Positions 16,339 through 31,514 of a stretch of DNA of 64,000 nucleotides are shown one piece after another. Location of the stretch: the NCBI GenBank assembly GCA_965204775.1, contig CBDBFH010000008.1, positions 1-64,000 on the forward strand. The letters run 5' to 3'. A model generated the notes under the pieces. The model saw only the letters and a list, made by a program, of their open reading frames with translations, had not been told where the DNA came from and did not search any database. Source of the DNA: CBDBFH01 sp965204775. Its GTDB lineage: Bacteria; Pseudomonadota; Alphaproteobacteria; JAPOUT01; G958296285. A program made the position numbers and the translations under genes. The first letter of the stretch is position 1. Each line of letters opens with the position of its first letter.

Positions 16339-19300
16339 ATGACCGAACTCTCCCCTCCCAGCCGCATGGATCTGCGCAAGGTATTCGGCAGCGCCGGACA
16401 GGCGGTCGAAATGCCCAATCTGATCGCTGTCCAGAAGAGCTCCTACGACCTCTTCCTCCAGAGCGAAGAGCCGGAAGGCGGGCGAAAGGAGATCGGCCTG
16501 CAGGCGGTGTTCCGCTCGGTCTTCCCGATCCGCGACTTCTCCGGCAGCGCCGACCTCGAATTCCTCCGCTACGAACTCGAAGACCCCAAATACAACATCG
16601 AAAAATACGACATCGAAGAATGCCGCCACCGCGGCATGACCTACGAAGCCTCTCTGCGCATCACCCTGCGCCTGATCGTCTTCGACCTCGACGAAGACAC
16701 CGGCGCGCGCTCCGTCAAGGACGTCAAAGAGCAGGCCGTCTATATGGGCGACATCCCGCTCATGACCGACAACGGCACCTTCATCATCAACGGGGCGGAG
16801 CGGGTGGTCGTCTCGCAGATGCACCGCTCGCCCGGCGTCTTCTTCGACCACGACAAGGGCAAGAGCCACAGTTCGGGCAAACACCTGTTTGCGGCGCGGA
16901 TCATTCCCTATCGCGGCTCCTGGCTGGACTTCGAGTTCGACATCAAGGACGTCATCCACGCCCGGATCGACCGCAAGCGCAAGATTCCGGCGAGCATTCT
17001 CCTCCGCGCGCTGGGGATGAGCGCGCAGGAGATTCTCGACGCCTTCTACCGGCGCAGCACCTATGTCCGCGAGGACGCCGGCGGAGAGGCCGAGGGCGGA
17101 GGTTTCTGGCGCAGGCCCTGCCGTCCGCAGGATCTGCGGGGCCTCAAGCCGTTGCATGACCTGATCGACGCCCGGAGCGGCAAGGTGGTTCATCCGGCGG
17201 GCCGCCGGGTGACCCGCCGCGACGTCCTTCGGCTGGAAGAGGAGAAGGTCGAGGCCCTGCGGGTGCGCCGGGAAGACATGCCGGGACGCTTCCTCGCCCG
17301 CGACGCGGTCAATCGCGAAACCGGCGAGGCTCTCGCCGGGCCGGGCGCCGAGGTGACCCCGGAACTGCTCGATCAGATCGATGCGGCGGGACTCAGGGAG
17401 GTCGAGATTCTCGACATCGACTATACCAATAGCGGGCCTTATATCTGCAACACCCTCGCCGCCGACAAGACCGGAACGCGGGAAGAGGCGCTGGAAGAGA
17501 TTTACCGGGTCATACGCCCCGGCGACCCTCCGGCTCCGGAGGCGGCCAGGGAGTTGTTCAACAACCTCTTCTCCAACGCCGAGCGCTACAATCTGTCCGC
17601 CGCCGGGCGGGTCAAGATGAATATGCGCCTCAATCTGGACGCCCCCGACACCGAGCAGATTCTGCGCCGCGAGGACATTCTCGCCGTGGTCGGCGCGCTG
17701 GCCGATTTGCGGATAGGCAAGGGCGAGATCGACGACATCGACAATCTGGGCAACCGCCGGGTGCGCTCGGTCGGCGAGTTGATGGAGAACCAGTACCGCA
17801 TCGGCCTGATGCGGATGGAGCGGGCCATCCGCGAGCGCATGAGCGCAGTCGAGATCGACGCCGTCACCCCGCAGGACATCATCAACGCCAAGCCGGTGGT
17901 GGCGATGGTGCGCGAGTTTTTCGGCTCTTCGCAATTGTCGCAATTCATGGATCAGACCAATCCGCTCTCGGAGGTGACCCACAAGCGCCGCCTTTCGGCC
18001 TTGGGGCCGGGGGGGCTGACCCGCGAGCGCGCCGGCTTCGAGGTCCGCGACGTCCACCCGACCCATTACGGGCGAATCTGCCCGGTCGAGACCCCGGAGG
18101 GGCCGAATATCGGCCTGATCAATTCGCTCGCCACCTATGCCCGGATCAACAAATACGGCCTGATCGAAAGCCCCTATCGCCGGATTCAGGAAGGGCGGAT
18201 CACCGATGAGATCATCTATCTCTCCGCCATTGAGGAGGGCAATTATCATATTGCGCAGGCCAATATCCCGATGGACGAGAGCGGGCGGATCACCGGCGAG
18301 CTGATCAATTGCCGCGCCAATGGCGGCTTTGAAATGGTTCCCCCCGGTCAGGTCGATCTGATGGACGTAGCCCCTAAGCAGATCGTCTCGGCGGCGGCGG
18401 CGCTGATCCCGTTTCTGGAAAACGACGACGCCAACCGCGCCCTGATGGGGTCGAACATGCAGCGCCAGGCCGTGCCCCTGATCAAGACGGAATCGCCCCT
18501 GATCGGCACCGGCATGGAGGCGGTCGTCGCCCGCGATTCCGGGGCGGCGGTGGTCGCGCGCCGGGCCGGGGTGGTCGATCAGGTCGACGCCAAACGCATC
18601 TTCATCCGCGCCGAACGCGCCGGGCGCGGCTCCGCCGAGCCGGGCGTCGATATTTATAACCTGCGCAAGTTTCAGCGCTCCAATCAGAGCACCTGCATCA
18701 ATCAGCGCCCGTTGGTCCACGCCGGACAGACGATCGCCGCCGGACAGATCATCGCCGACGGCCCGGCCACCGACCACGGCGAACTCGCGCTGGGCCGCAA
18801 TGTGCTCGCCGCCTTCATGCCCTGGCACGGCTACAATTTCGAAGACTCGATCCTGATCTCCGAGCGCCTGGTGCGCGACGATGTCTTCACCTCGATCCAC
18901 ATCGAGGAGTTCGACATCAGCGCCCGCGACACCAAATTGGGGCCGGAGGAGATCACCCGCGACATTCCCAATGTCGGCGAGGAGGCCCTCAAGGACCTCG
19001 ACGAGACCGGGATCATCTATATCGGGGCGCAGGTCAATCCGGGGGACATTCTGGTCGGCAAGACGACCCCGAAGAGCGAGGCCCCGATGACGCCTGAGGA
19101 GAAACTGCTGCGGGCGATTTTCGGCGAGAAGGCGTCCGAGGTTCGGGGGACGTCGCTGCGTTTGCCGCCGGGTGGGGCGGGGACGGTGGTTGAGGTTCGG
19201 GTTTTCAACCGCCACGGGGTCGAGAAGGACGAGCGGGCGCTGGCCATTGAGCGCGAGGAGGTCGAGCGCCTCGCCCGCGACCGCGACGACGAGCGCGCCG

Positions 19301-20463
19301 TCCTGGAGCGCAACACCTATAAGCGCCTGCATGATCTTCTGCTGGGCCGCGAGCGGGCGGGCAAGGCGGGCCGGATCACCGCCGCCTGGCTCGACGAGAA
19401 CCCCCGCGCCCAGTGGTGGAAGATCGCGCTGGCCAATGAGAAGGTGCAGGCCGGGATCGAAACTTTGAGCCGCCTCTTTGAGGAAGCCCGCCGGGACCTC
19501 GACAGCAGATTCGAGAACAAGTCGGAGAAAGTCCTGCGCGGCGACGATCTGCCGCCGGGGGTGATGAAGGTCGTCAAGGTTTTTGTCGCGGTCAAGCGCA
19601 AGATACAGCAGGGCGACAAGATGGCCGGGCGGCATGGCAACAAGGGCGTGATCAGCCGGATCGTCCCGATTGAGGATATGCCCCATCTGGCCGACGGGAC
19701 GCCGGTGGACATCGTTCTTAATCCGCTGGGAGTTCCGAGCCGGATGAATGTCGGGCAGATTCTGGAGACCCATCTGGGCTGGGCGAGCGCAGGGCTGGGA
19801 CGGCAGATCGGCGCGGCGCTGGAAGCCTGGCGCAGGGAAAATGATTCCGCCCGGCTCCGGGAGAAACTGGCCGGGGTTTACGGGGCCGATCATCCGCTGG
19901 CCGCGGCGCAGCCGGAAGAGCAGGCGCAGGCGGGCGAGATTCTGGCGGACGGCGTTCCGATGGCCACCCCGGTCTTCGACGGCGCGACCGAAAAGACGGT
20001 CACCGCCCTGCTTGAAGAGGCCGGCCTCGACCGCTCCGGGCAGGTGACGCTCTATGACGGGCGCACCGGCGCGCCTTTCGTGCGTCAGGTCACGGTCGGC
20101 TATATCTACATGCTCAAACTGCACCACCTCGTCGACGACAAGATTCATGCGCGCTCGGTCGGGCCTTACAGCCTGGTGACGCAGCAGCCGCTGGGCGGCA
20201 AGGCGCAGTTTGGCGGCCAGCGCTTCGGCGAGATGGAGGTCTGGGCGCTCGAAGCCTATGGCGCCGGATACACCCTGCAGGAAATGCTGACCCTCAAATC
20301 CGACGACGTCGCCGGGCGCACCAAAGCCTATGAGGCGATCATTCAGGGCGAAAACGCCTTCAGCGCCGGGGTGCCGGAAAGCTTCAACGTCCTCGTCAAG
20401 GAGATGCGGGCGCTGGGCCTCAATGTCGAGCTCCTCCACCCCAAGCCCCCCGCCGCCGAATGA
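16339..20463 (+). CDS. rpoB: DNA-directed RNA polymerase beta subunit
   Basis: One of the two large catalytic subunits of RNA polymerase, 1,374 residues, normal for proteobacteria. The rifampicin region [18 protein letters not shown] with [14 protein letters not shown] (about 17,915-18,020) has the usual sensitive residues Asp, His and Ser. [30 protein letters not shown] and the C-terminal [16 protein letters not shown] are intact. It starts at ATG 16339, 90 bases after rplL and just after a strong hairpin. It ends four bases into an alternative rpoC start. A very long open frame on the opposite strand is a composition effect. Confidence 0.99.
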   Translation: MTELSPPSRMDLRKVFGSAGQAVEMPNLIAVQKSSYDLFLQSEEPEGGRKEIGLQAVFRSVFPIRDFSGSADLEFLRYELEDPKYNIEKYDIEECRHRGMTYEASLRITLRLIVFDLDEDTGARSVKDVKEQAVYMGDIPLMTDNGTFIINGAERVVVSQMHRSPGVFFDHDKGKSHSSGKHLFAARIIPYRGSWLDFEFDIKDVIHARIDRKRKIPASILLRALGMSAQEILDAFYRRSTYVREDAGGEAEGGGFWRRPCRPQDLRGLKPLHDLIDARSGKVVHPAGRRVTRRDVLRLEEEKVEALRVRREDMPGRFLARDAVNRETGEALAGPGAEVTPELLDQIDAAGLREVEILDIDYTNSGPYICNTLAADKTGTREEALEEIYRVIRPGDPPAPEAARELFNNLFSNAERYNLSAAGRVKMNMRLNLDAPDTEQILRREDILAVVGALADLRIGKGEIDDIDNLGNRRVRSVGELMENQYRIGLMRMERAIRERMSAVEIDAVTPQDIINAKPVVAMVREFFGSSQLSQFMDQTNPLSEVTHKRRLSALGPGGLTRERAGFEVRDVHPTHYGRICPVETPEGPNIGLINSLATYARINKYGLIESPYRRIQEGRITDEIIYLSAIEEGNYHIAQANIPMDESGRITGELINCRANGGFEMVPPGQVDLMDVAPKQIVSAAAALIPFLENDDANRALMGSNMQRQAVPLIKTESPLIGTGMEAVVARDSGAAVVARRAGVVDQVDAKRIFIRAERAGRGSAEPGVDIYNLRKFQRSNQSTCINQRPLVHAGQTIAAGQIIADGPATDHGELALGRNVLAAFMPWHGYNFEDSILISERLVRDDVFTSIHIEEFDISARDTKLGPEEITRDIPNVGEEALKDLDETGIIYIGAQVNPGDILVGKTTPKSEAPMTPEEKLLRAIFGEKASEVRGTSLRLPPGGAGTVVEVRVFNRHGVEKDERALAIEREEVERLARDRDDERAVLERNTYKRLHDLLLGRERAGKAGRITAAWLDENPRAQWWKIALANEKVQAGIETLSRLFEEARRDLDSRFENKSEKVLRGDDLPPGVMKVVKVFVAVKRKIQQGDKMAGRHGNKGVISRIVPIEDMPHLADGTPVDIVLNPLGVPSRMNVGQILETHLGWASAGLGRQIGAALEAWRRENDSARLREKLAGVYGADHPLAAAQPEEQAQAGEILADGVPMATPVFDGATEKTVTALLEEAGLDRSGQVTLYDGRTGAPFVRQVTVGYIYMLKLHHLVDDKIHARSVGPYSLVTQQPLGGKAQFGGQRFGEMEVWALEAYGAGYTLQEMLTLKSDDVAGRTKAYEAIIQGENAFSAGVPESFNVLVKEMRALGLNVELLHPKPPAAE

Positions 20464-20477
20464 ACGGAGACTCCGCC

Positions 20478-24715
<4,238 letters not shown>

Positions 24716-24719
<4 letters not shown>

Positions 24720-24743
24720 CGCGGGCGGGGGAATTTATATAAT
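24716..24743 (+). promoter_or_regulatory. Strong sigma-70 type promoter of the rpsM-rpsK-rpoA-rplQ operon
   Basis: TTGACG (24716-24721) and perfect TATAAT (24738-24743) are separated by 16 bases. The -35 box contains the rpoC stop codon TGA (24717-24719). About 120 bases of untranslated leader follow before rpsM, room for autoregulation by a ribosomal protein such as S4, although rpsD is not in this window. Confidence 0.75.
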
Positions 24744-24873
24744 CCGCCCCCGGTTTCCGGCGTCTTTGTCCGAATCATGCGTTTCCGCTCCGAATCTGCC
24801 AGTTTTCTGTCGGGCAGACGGGGCCTTTTACGCTGAATTTTCCGCCGTTGCGCCGGCATGAGGAGGGTGTAAA

Positions 24874-25233
24874 GTGGCTCGAATTGCAGGCGTCAACATT
24901 CCCTCAGGCAAGCAGGTCTGGGTGGCGCTGACCTATATTCACGGGATCGGCCCGTCGAAGGCGCGGCGAATCTGCGCCGCCGCCGAGATACCGGAAGAGC
25001 GCCGGGTCAGCGCCCTCACCGAGGCCGAAACGATGCGAATCCGCGAGAATATCGAGGCGGTCGAAGGCGACCTGCGCCGCGACACCGCCATGAATATCAA
25101 GCGCCTGATGGATCTGGGCTGCTATCGGGGATTGCGCCACCGGCGCGGGCTGCCGGTTCGCGGCCAGCGCACCCATACCAATGCCCGCACCCGAAAGGGC
25201 AAAGCCCGGCCCATCGCCGGGAAGAAGAAATAG
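24874..25233 (+). CDS. rpsM: 30S ribosomal protein S13
   Basis: Contacts the P-site tRNA and the 50S subunit in the head of the small subunit. It has 119 residues with [10 protein letters not shown] at the start, a helix-hairpin-helix [15 protein letters not shown], and the basic tail [16 protein letters not shown]. It uses GTG 24874 with a strong AGGAGG seven bases upstream. Here it is the first gene after rpoC; usually adk or the spc ribosomal genes precede it. Confidence 0.97.
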   Translation: MARIAGVNIPSGKQVWVALTYIHGIGPSKARRICAAAEIPEERRVSALTEAETMRIRENIEAVEGDLRRDTAMNIKRLMDLGCYRGLRHRRGLPVRGQRTHTNARTRKGKARPIAGKKK

Positions 25234-25242
25234 GGACGCATC

Positions 25243-25632
25243 ATGGCCACCGTCAAAACCCGTCCCCGCCGCAAGGCGATCAAGAACATCATTTCCGGGG
25301 TCGCCCACGTGAATGCGAGTTTCAACAACACGATTGTCACCATCGCCGATTTGCAGGGCAACGCGATTGCCTGGTCGTCGGCGGGGAAGGCGGGCTTCAA
25401 GGGGTCGCGCAAATCTACGCCCTTCGCCGCCCAGACCGCCGCCCAGATGGCCGGGAAGGAAGCTATGGAACACGGGCTGAAAACCCTGGAAGTCTATGTT
25501 CAGGGGCCGGGATCGGGCCGTGAGTCGGCCTTGCGCGCGTTGCAGGCGGCGGGCTTCACGATCACCACGATCCGGGATGTGACCCCCGTCCCCCATAACG
25601 GATGCCGCCCGCGCAAGCGGCGGCGCGCCTGA
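25243..25632 (+). CDS. rpsK: 30S ribosomal protein S11
   Basis: Platform protein near the mRNA exit in the small subunit. It has 129 residues with [29 protein letters not shown] and the C-terminal [16 protein letters not shown] signature. It lies nine bases after rpsM and 13 before rpoA. Confidence 0.98.
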   Translation: MATVKTRPRRKAIKNIISGVAHVNASFNNTIVTIADLQGNAIAWSSAGKAGFKGSRKSTPFAAQTAAQMAGKEAMEHGLKTLEVYVQGPGSGRESALRALQAAGFTITTIRDVTPVPHNGCRPRKRRRA

Positions 25633-25645
25633 AACGGAGATGTCC

Positions 25646-26662
25646 ATGCACAGCAGAAACTGGCAGGAACTGATCAAGCCCAGCAAGGTCGAGGTCACCC
25701 AGGGGGACAAGCCCCAGTGCGAAGCCCGCATCGTCGCCGAGCCGCTGGAGCGCGGCTTCGGCTTCACGCTGGGCAACGCCCTGCGGCGGATATTGCTCTC
25801 CTCGATGCGGGGGGCGGCGGTCACCGGCATTCGGGTCGAGGGGGTGCTTCACGAATTCTCCTCGATCTCCGGCGTGCGCGAGGACGTCACCGACCTGATT
25901 TTGAACATCAAGCAGCTGGCCCTGCGCATGGGCGGCTCCGGCCCCCGGACGATGCTGCTGAAACAGACCGGGCCGGGGGTGGTCACCGGCGCGGACATCG
26001 AGGTTGGCGCCGAGATCGAGATTCTCAACCCCGAATGTGTGATCTGCACGCTGGATCAGGGCGCGGATATTCATATCGAACTGACCGTCAATGACGGCAA
26101 GGGCTATGCAATGGCGGAAAACAACCGCCCGGAAGACGCCCCGCTGGGCTTCCTGCCGGTGGACAGCCTGTTCAGCCCGGTGCGGCGGGTTGCCTACAAG
26201 GTCGAGCCGACCCGCGAGGGCCAGGTGCTCGACTATGACAAACTGACCATGGAGGTCGAGACCAACGGGGCGATCACCCCGGAAGACGCCGTTTCTCTGG
26301 CGGCGCGGATTCTTCAGGATCAGTCGCAGGTCTTCGTCAATTTCGAGGAGATAGCCCCCGAAGCCTCTCCGGAAATCCAGACCGGCCTCGAATTCGACCA
26401 CCGTTTCCTCAAAAAAGTTGACGAGCTGGAATTGTCGGTCCGCTCGGCAAACTGCCTCAAGAACGACAACATTCACTATATCGGCGACCTGATCCAGAAG
26501 ACCGAGCAGGAGATGCTGCGCACCCCCAATTTCGGGCGCAAGAGTCTGAACGAGATCAAGACGGTTCTCTCCGGCATGGGCCTCAAACTGGGCGAGGAGG
26601 TGCCGAACTGGCCGCCGGAGAATATTGAGGACCTCGCCAAGCGCTACGAGGAGCATTATTGA
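25646..26662 (+). CDS. rpoA: DNA-directed RNA polymerase alpha subunit
   Basis: Assembles RNA polymerase and contacts UP elements and activators. It has 338 residues: N-terminal dimerisation domain with [21 protein letters not shown], then a linker and C-terminal domain with [19 protein letters not shown] and the helix [21 protein letters not shown] 25646 is preferred over ATG 25640 because GGAG (25636-25639) is correctly spaced and [12 protein letters not shown] aligns with relatives. All three core subunits (beta, beta', alpha) therefore lie within about 10 kb. Confidence 0.98.
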   Translation: MHSRNWQELIKPSKVEVTQGDKPQCEARIVAEPLERGFGFTLGNALRRILLSSMRGAAVTGIRVEGVLHEFSSISGVREDVTDLILNIKQLALRMGGSGPRTMLLKQTGPGVVTGADIEVGAEIEILNPECVICTLDQGADIHIELTVNDGKGYAMAENNRPEDAPLGFLPVDSLFSPVRRVAYKVEPTREGQVLDYDKLTMEVETNGAITPEDAVSLAARILQDQSQVFVNFEEIAPEASPEIQTGLEFDHRFLKKVDELELSVRSANCLKNDNIHYIGDLIQKTEQEMLRTPNFGRKSLNEIKTVLSGMGLKLGEEVPNWPPENIEDLAKRYEEHY

Positions 26663-26671
26663 GGGCGCGCG

Positions 26672-27082
26672 ATGCGGCACCGGAAATCTGGCCTCAAACT
26701 GAATCGGACGTCGAGCCACCGCAAGGCGATGCTTGCGAATATGGCCGGGGCGCTGATCAAGCACGAGCAGATCAGGACAACGCTGCCCAAGGCGCGGGCG
26801 CTGAGGCCGGTGGTGGAGAAGTTGATCACGCTGGCCCGGCGGGGCGGTCTTCATGCGCGGCGGCTGGCGGCGCGGCGGCTGAAGACGCCGGGGGAAGTTG
26901 CGAAATTATTTGCCGCGCTTGCGCCGCGCTATGCCGAGCGCAAGGGGGGCTATACGCGGATCGTCAAGGCGGGCTTCCGGCGCGGCGATGACGCGCCCGC
27001 GGCGGTGATCGAACTGGTCGATCGCGATCCGGAGGCCAAGGGCAAGGACTCCGGCCCGCCGCCGGTTGCGGAAGAGAGCTGA
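26672..27082 (+). CDS. rplQ: 50S ribosomal protein L17
   Basis: Large-subunit protein near the tunnel exit. It has 136 residues with [20 protein letters not shown] and [29 protein letters not shown]-terminal extension of about 15 residues follows the conserved core. The stop codon directly abuts, with no spacer, the stop codon of the convergent transporter gene. Confidence 0.97.
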   Translation: MRHRKSGLKLNRTSSHRKAMLANMAGALIKHEQIRTTLPKARALRPVVEKLITLARRGGLHARRLAARRLKTPGEVAKLFAALAPRYAERKGGYTRIVKAGFRRGDDAPAAVIELVDRDPEAKGKDSGPPPVAEES

Positions 27083-28528
27083 TTATTCGGCCCCGCCCGC
27101 CCCGCCGAAGACCAGCGAGGCCAGCGGCCCGGCCAGAAGCGCGAGCAGCGCAATCGCTGCGAGATTGACAAGAAACCCGGCGCGGATCATCTGCGGGATG
27201 CGCAGATGGCCGCTGGCGAAGACGATGGCGTTGGGCGGTGTCGCGGTCGGGAGCATGAAGGCGCAGGACGAGGCCAGAACCGCAGGCAACAGGAAGGGGA
27301 CGAGGGCCGCGTCGGTCTGAAGGGCCAGTCCGGCGAGGACGGGCAGCATTGCGCCGATCAGGGCGGTGTTGCTGGCGATTTCGGTCAGGAAGACGATCAG
27401 GGCGAGGCAGGCGATCCACAGGCCGGTCTGTCCGAGTTGGCTGTTCAGGGCGAGTTGTTCGCCGAGGAGGCTGGTGAGGCCGGTTTCGGTCAGGCCCCCG
27501 GCGAGCGCGAGGCCGCCGCCCATCAGGAGCAGGACGCTCCAGGGCAGGCGCTGCATGTCGCTCCAGTTGAGGAGGAAGGCGGGCGGGTCGAGGCGGACGG
27601 GCAGGGCAAAGCACAGCAGGGCGGCGAGAATGGCGATCCCGGCATTGCCGAGGCCGGGGAGCGGCAGGAGCGGGTGGAAGATCCAGAGAAAAACAGCGAG
27701 GGCGAAGATTCCCAACATGGCATGCTCCTCGCGGGTGAGGGGGGCCAGGCGGCGGGCGGCGGTCCGGAGGGCTTCGGCGGCGGCGGGAAGCGGCCTGGAA
27801 GGCTGGCGCAGGGCGGCGAAGACGAGCAGCCCCCAGGCGGCGGCCAGCAGCGCGACGGCCACCGGCAGAGCCGCGATCAGCCAGTCCAGGAAACTGATTT
27901 CGACGCCATATTGCGCCGAGAGGAAGCCGGCGAGGAGCGCATTGGGGGCGGTTCCGATCAGGGTCGCCATGCCGCCGATATTGGCGGCGAAGGCGATGGC
28001 GATCATCAGGGCGGCGAGGAAGACCGGGGGGAGTTTGTTTTCGCCGCCCATCAGGGCGGTCAGCGAGAGGGCGAGGGGCAGCATCAAGGCAGCGGTGGCG
28101 GTGTTGGTGATCCACATGCTGAGCAGGAAGGTGGAGAGCATGAAGCCGAAGATGATCCCGCCCGGCCTGCTCCCGGTCCGGCGGAGGATGAAGAGGGTGA
28201 TTCGCTTCGGGAGGGTGGTCTTCTGCAGGGCGAGGCCCAGGACAAGTCCGCCGAAGATCAGGTAGATCGCGGGGTGGGCGTAAGCCGCGGTGGTTTGGCC
28301 CAGAGGGGTGATGCCAAGGACGGGGAGGAGGAGGATAGGCGCGAGCGCGGTCGCGGCGAGCGGGATGGCCTCGCTGACCCACCAGACCACCATCAGGGCG
28401 ATGACCGCGATCAGCCGCCAGGCTTCGGCCTCCATCCCGCCGGGCGGGGGCAGGGTCAGGAGAAGACCGAACAGGACCGCTCCCGCGGCGAGGCCCCGGA
28501 GGCGGCGGTCTGGAGCGGGGGAGGCCAT
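27083..28528 (-). CDS. SLC13/DASS family sodium:anion symporter
   Basis: Predicted inner-membrane carrier for dicarboxylates or sulfate driven by sodium. It has 481 residues and about 12 helices. Two SNT-like substrate/sodium motifs are visible: ITNTATAALMLP and SNTALIGAMLP; the C-terminal half has LPTATPPNAIVFASG, typical of the DASS group. Substrate cannot be told from sequence. It is convergent with rplQ and its first codon is about 107 bases from tRNA-Asp, which is divergent. No terminator is visible between it and rplQ. Confidence 0.88.
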   Translation of the reverse strand: MASPAPDRRLRGLAAGAVLFGLLLTLPPPGGMEAEAWRLIAVIALMVVWWVSEAIPLAATALAPILLLPVLGITPLGQTTAAYAHPAIYLIFGGLVLGLALQKTTLPKRITLFILRRTGSRPGGIIFGFMLSTFLLSMWITNTATAALMLPLALSLTALMGGENKLPPVFLAALMIAIAFAANIGGMATLIGTAPNALLAGFLSAQYGVEISFLDWLIAALPVAVALLAAAWGLLVFAALRQPSRPLPAAAEALRTAARRLAPLTREEHAMLGIFALAVFLWIFHPLLPLPGLGNAGIAILAALLCFALPVRLDPPAFLLNWSDMQRLPWSVLLLMGGGLALAGGLTETGLTSLLGEQLALNSQLGQTGLWIACLALIVFLTEIASNTALIGAMLPVLAGLALQTDAALVPFLLPAVLASSCAFMLPTATPPNAIVFASGHLRIPQMIRAGFLVNLAAIALLALLAGPLASLVFGGAGGAE

Positions 28529-28635
28529 GCCCGGAGATTAACACGGAGGGGCCTCCGCCTTCCGCGCAAAAAAGCCTGCCGGGGTCTCGCACCGGGGCTT
28601 GCGCCGGGCCGCCTGCTCCGCCTATCTAGGGCGCG

Positions 28636-28712
28636 GGGGGTGTAGCTCAGTTGGTTAGAGCGCTGGCCTGTCACGCCAGAGGTCGCGGGTTCGAGTCCCG
28701 TCACTCCCGCCA
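28636..28712 (+). tRNA. tRNA-Asp (anticodon GTC)
   Basis: Acceptor GGGGGTG/CACTCCC, D arm GCTC...GAGC, anticodon GTC in loop CTGTCAC, T loop TTCGAGT, and encoded CCA at 28710-28712. Confidence 0.95.
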
Positions 28713-28752
28713 CTCCCGCGCCCTCCTTGTGGCGGGCCTGCCCGGAGAGTGC

Positions 28753-28758
28753 TATAGT
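28753..28758 (+). promoter_or_regulatory. Likely -10 box of the nuo operon
   Basis: TATAGT lies 47 bases before nuoA, just after tRNA-Asp. The best upstream -35 (TTGTGG, 28727) has a 20-base spacer, so only the -10 is trusted. Confidence 0.4.
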
Positions 28759-28805
28759 CCGCCCGCGCTTCGCTCGGAGGCTCCCACAGGCGCCCGGTTC
28801 TCCCG

Positions 28806-29171
28806 ATGGAAGAATTCCTGAAAGAATATTTTGCCATTGCCGTTTTCATGGGCCTGGCGCTGGCGATTGGCCTGGCGCTGCTGGTTGCGCCCTTTCTGGT
28901 TGCGCCCCGCAAGCCGGAACTGCATAAACTGATGGCCTATGAGTGCGGCTTCGACCCCTTTGACGACGCCCGGATGAAATTCGACGTCCAGTTTTATCTG
29001 GTCGCTATGCTGTTCATCATTTTTGATCTTGAGGTGGCCTTTTTGTTTCCGTGGGCGGCGGCCTTCCGCGACGCCGGGGTGTTTGGCTTCTGGTCGATGA
29101 TGATTTTCCTCGCCGTGCTGACCGTCGGCTTTCTCTATGAGTGGAAGAAGGGCGCGCTGGAATGGCAGTAG
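28806..29171 (+). CDS. nuoA: NADH-quinone oxidoreductase subunit A
   Basis: Membrane-arm subunit at the junction of complex I, lining the quinone region. It has 121 residues, three helices, and the conserved loop [23 protein letters not shown]. First gene of the complex I operon; its end overlaps nuoB by ten bases. Confidence 0.96.
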   Translation: MEEFLKEYFAIAVFMGLALAIGLALLVAPFLVAPRKPELHKLMAYECGFDPFDDARMKFDVQFYLVAMLFIIFDLEVAFLFPWAAAFRDAGVFGFWSMMIFLAVLTVGFLYEWKKGALEWQ

Positions 29172-29689
29172 AGCCGCAGACCATGCCGGCGGCGGCGCAG
29201 AGCGACTTCGACCGAATGAGCCGGGCGCTGTCGCAGGGCGGCTTTGTCACCGCCGCCGCGGAGGATCTGATCACCTGGGCCCGGACCGGCTCGCTGATGT
29301 GGATGACCTTCGGCCTGGCCTGTTGCGCGATTGAGATGATGCAGGCCGCGATGCCGCGCTACGACCTGGAGCGCTTTGGCTTTGCGCCGCGCGCCTCGCC
29401 GCGCCAGTCCGATGTGATGGTCGTCGCTGGAACGCTGACCAACAAGATGGCTCCGGCGCTGCGCCGGGTCTATGACCAGATGCCGGAGCCGCGCTACGTG
29501 ATCTCGATGGGCTCCTGCGCCAATGGCGGCGGCTATTATCATTATTCGTATTCGGTGGTGCGCGGCTGCGACCGGATTGTTCCGGTGGACATTTATGTTC
29601 CCGGCTGCCCCCCGACCGCCGAAGCGCTGGTCTACGGCGTTTTGCAGCTGCAGAAGAAAATCCGCCGCACGGGCACGATAGAGCGCTAG
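29162..29689 (+). CDS. nuoB: NADH-quinone oxidoreductase subunit B
   Basis: Carries cluster N2, the last iron-sulfur centre before quinone. It has 175 residues. Four cysteine ligands are visible: the CC pair in [10 protein letters not shown], one in [10 protein letters not shown] and one in [12 protein letters not shown] 29162 gives the normal N-terminus and overlaps nuoA. Confidence 0.97.
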   Translation: MAVEPQTMPAAAQSDFDRMSRALSQGGFVTAAAEDLITWARTGSLMWMTFGLACCAIEMMQAAMPRYDLERFGFAPRASPRQSDVMVVAGTLTNKMAPALRRVYDQMPEPRYVISMGSCANGGGYYHYSYSVVRGCDRIVPVDIYVPGCPPTAEALVYGVLQLQKKIRRTGTIER

Positions 29690-29697
29690 GAGGAGTC

Positions 29698-30333
29698 ATG
29701 GAGGCGCCGGAGCTGCGCGATCATCTCGCCGCCCGGCTCGGCGGCAGGATTGAGAGGAGCGTGATTGCACGCGGAGAATTGTCGGTGGAGATCGTCCCCG
29801 GCGATCTTTTGCCGGTCATGAAGTTCCTGCGCGACGATCCGGCCTGCGCCTTCACGATCCTGATTGACCTGTGCGGGGTTGACTATCCGGAGCGTCCGGC
29901 CCGCTTTGAGGTTGTCTATCATTTGCTCAGCATCACGCAGAACCACCGGCTTCGCGTGCGGCTCGCCGCCGGAGAGCAGACGCCGGTCCCCAGCCTTGTC
30001 CCGCTCTTCCCCGCCGCCGACTGGTATGAGCGCGAGGCGTTTGATCTTTACGGGATTCTCTTCTCCGGCCATCCTGATCTGCGCCGGATTCTGACCGACT
30101 ACGGCTTCGAGGGCCATCCGCTCCGCAAGGATTTCCCGCTCACCGGCTTCGCCGAAGTGCGCTATGACGACATGCGCAAGGAGGTCGTCTATGAGCCGGT
30201 GAGTCTGGCGCAGGAATACCGCAATTTCGACTTCATCAGCCCCTGGAAGGGAATGAACAGGCCGGCTTTGCGCGGCGCGGGGCAGCCGCCGGAAAAGGGC
30301 GGCTCCTCCAAAAGCGGGGACGGCGAGCCATGA
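29698..30333 (+). CDS. nuoC: NADH-quinone oxidoreductase subunit C
   Basis: Peripheral-arm 30-kDa subunit without cofactors. It has 211 residues. The family signature around [20 protein letters not shown] is intact, followed by [17 protein letters not shown]. It is separate from nuoD, overlapping by four bases (ATGA), unlike the NuoCD fusion of enterobacteria. The last 25 residues are a low-complexity Gly/Ser tail. Confidence 0.96.
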   Translation: MEAPELRDHLAARLGGRIERSVIARGELSVEIVPGDLLPVMKFLRDDPACAFTILIDLCGVDYPERPARFEVVYHLLSITQNHRLRVRLAAGEQTPVPSLVPLFPAADWYEREAFDLYGILFSGHPDLRRILTDYGFEGHPLRKDFPLTGFAEVRYDDMRKEVVYEPVSLAQEYRNFDFISPWKGMNRPALRGAGQPPEKGGSSKSGDGEP

Positions 30334-31514
30334 GCGCCGTCCGGTCCGAAGAGCGGGAGTTTCACCTCAATTTCGGCCCGCAGCATCCGGCGGCGCACGG
30401 GGTGCTGCGCCTTGTCCTTCAGCTCGACGGCGAGGTTGTCCGCCGGGTTGATCCGCATATCGGCCTGCTGCATCGCGGCACCGAGAAACTGATTGAGCAC
30501 AAGACCTATCTGCAGGCGGTTCCGTATTTCGACCGCCTGGATTATGTCGCGCCGATGAATCAGGAGCACGCCTTTGCGCTGGCGGTGGAGAAGCTGCTCG
30601 ATCTGACGCCGCCGCCGCGGGCGCAATATATCCGGGTCCTCTACAGCGAGATCGGGCGCTTGTTGAGCCATCTGCTTAATGTCACCACCCAGGCGCTTGA
30701 TGTCGGGGCGCTGACCCCGCCGCTCTGGGGCTTCGAGGAGCGCGAGAAACTGATGGGCTTCTATGAGCGGGCGAGCGGCTCGCGCCTTCATGCGGCCTAT
30801 ATCCGCCCCGGCGGCGTCCATCGCGATCTGCCCCCCAACCTGATCGAAGACATTGGCGCCTTCTGCCCTCCCTTCCTCAAGACCCTCGACGACATCGAGG
30901 AGCTCCTCACTGAGAACCGCATTTTCAAGCAGCGCAATGTGGATATTGGCGTTGTTCCGGTGCGTCTGGCGCAGGAGTGGGGCTTCTCCGGGGTGATGCT
31001 GCGCGGCTCCGGCCTCGCCTGGGATCTGCGCAAGAGCCAGCCCTATGAGTGCTACGCCGATCTTGACTTCGACATTCCCGTCGGCAAAAACGGCGACTGC
31101 TATGACCGCTACCTCGTCCGGATGGAGGAATGCCGCCAGTCGGTCCGGCTGATGGAGCAGGCCATCGCGGCCATGCCGGACGGCCCGGTTGCGATTCCCG
31201 ATCACAAGGTCACGCCGCCGCCGCGCGCCCGGATGAAGCAGTCGATGGAGGCGCTGATCCACCACTTCAAACTCTATACGGAAGGCTATCACGTGCCCGC
31301 CGGCGAGGCCTATGCCGCCGTCGAAGCGCCCAAGGGCGAGTTCGGCGTCTATCTGGTCTCCAGAGGGGGCAACCGGCCCTATCGCTGCAAGATTCGCGCG
31401 CCCGGCTTTCCCCATCTCCAGGCTATGGATGTGCTCTCGCGCGGGCATATGCTCGCCGATGTCGCGGCGATTTTGGCCTCGCTCGACATTGTCTTCGGAG
31501 AGATCGACCGGTGA
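30330..31514 (+). CDS. nuoD: NADH-quinone oxidoreductase subunit D
   Basis: 49-kDa subunit that forms the quinone pocket with NuoB. It has 394 residues with [14 protein letters not shown] near the N-terminus and the [20 protein letters not shown] signature near the end. The quinone-site His (AHGVL) is present. The stop overlaps the GTG start of the nuoE-nuoF fusion. Confidence 0.97.
   Translation: MSAVRSEEREFHLNFGPQHPAAHGVLRLVLQLDGEVVRRVDPHIGLLHRGTEKLIEHKTYLQAVPYFDRLDYVAPMNQEHAFALAVEKLLDLTPPPRAQYIRVLYSEIGRLLSHLLNVTTQALDVGALTPPLWGFEEREKLMGFYERASGSRLHAAYIRPGGVHRDLPPNLIEDIGAFCPPFLKTLDDIEELLTENRIFKQRNVDIGVVPVRLAQEWGFSGVMLRGSGLAWDLRKSQPYECYADLDFDIPVGKNGDCYDRYLVRMEECRQSVRLMEQAIAAMPDGPVAIPDHKVTPPPRARMKQSMEALIHHFKLYTEGYHVPAGEAYAAVEAPKGEFGVYLVSRGGNRPYRCKIRAPGFPHLQAMDVLSRGHMLADVAAILASLDIVFGEIDR

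Noticed and set aside
15721..20439. A 1,572-codon open frame on the minus strand opposite rpoB
   Set aside because: It is a side effect of GC-rich codon usage in rpoB; the translation is low-complexity and no ribosome-binding site or homology is seen.
27206..28645. A long Gly/Glu-rich plus-strand frame
   Set aside because: It is the antisense of the DASS transporter, which has clear family motifs.
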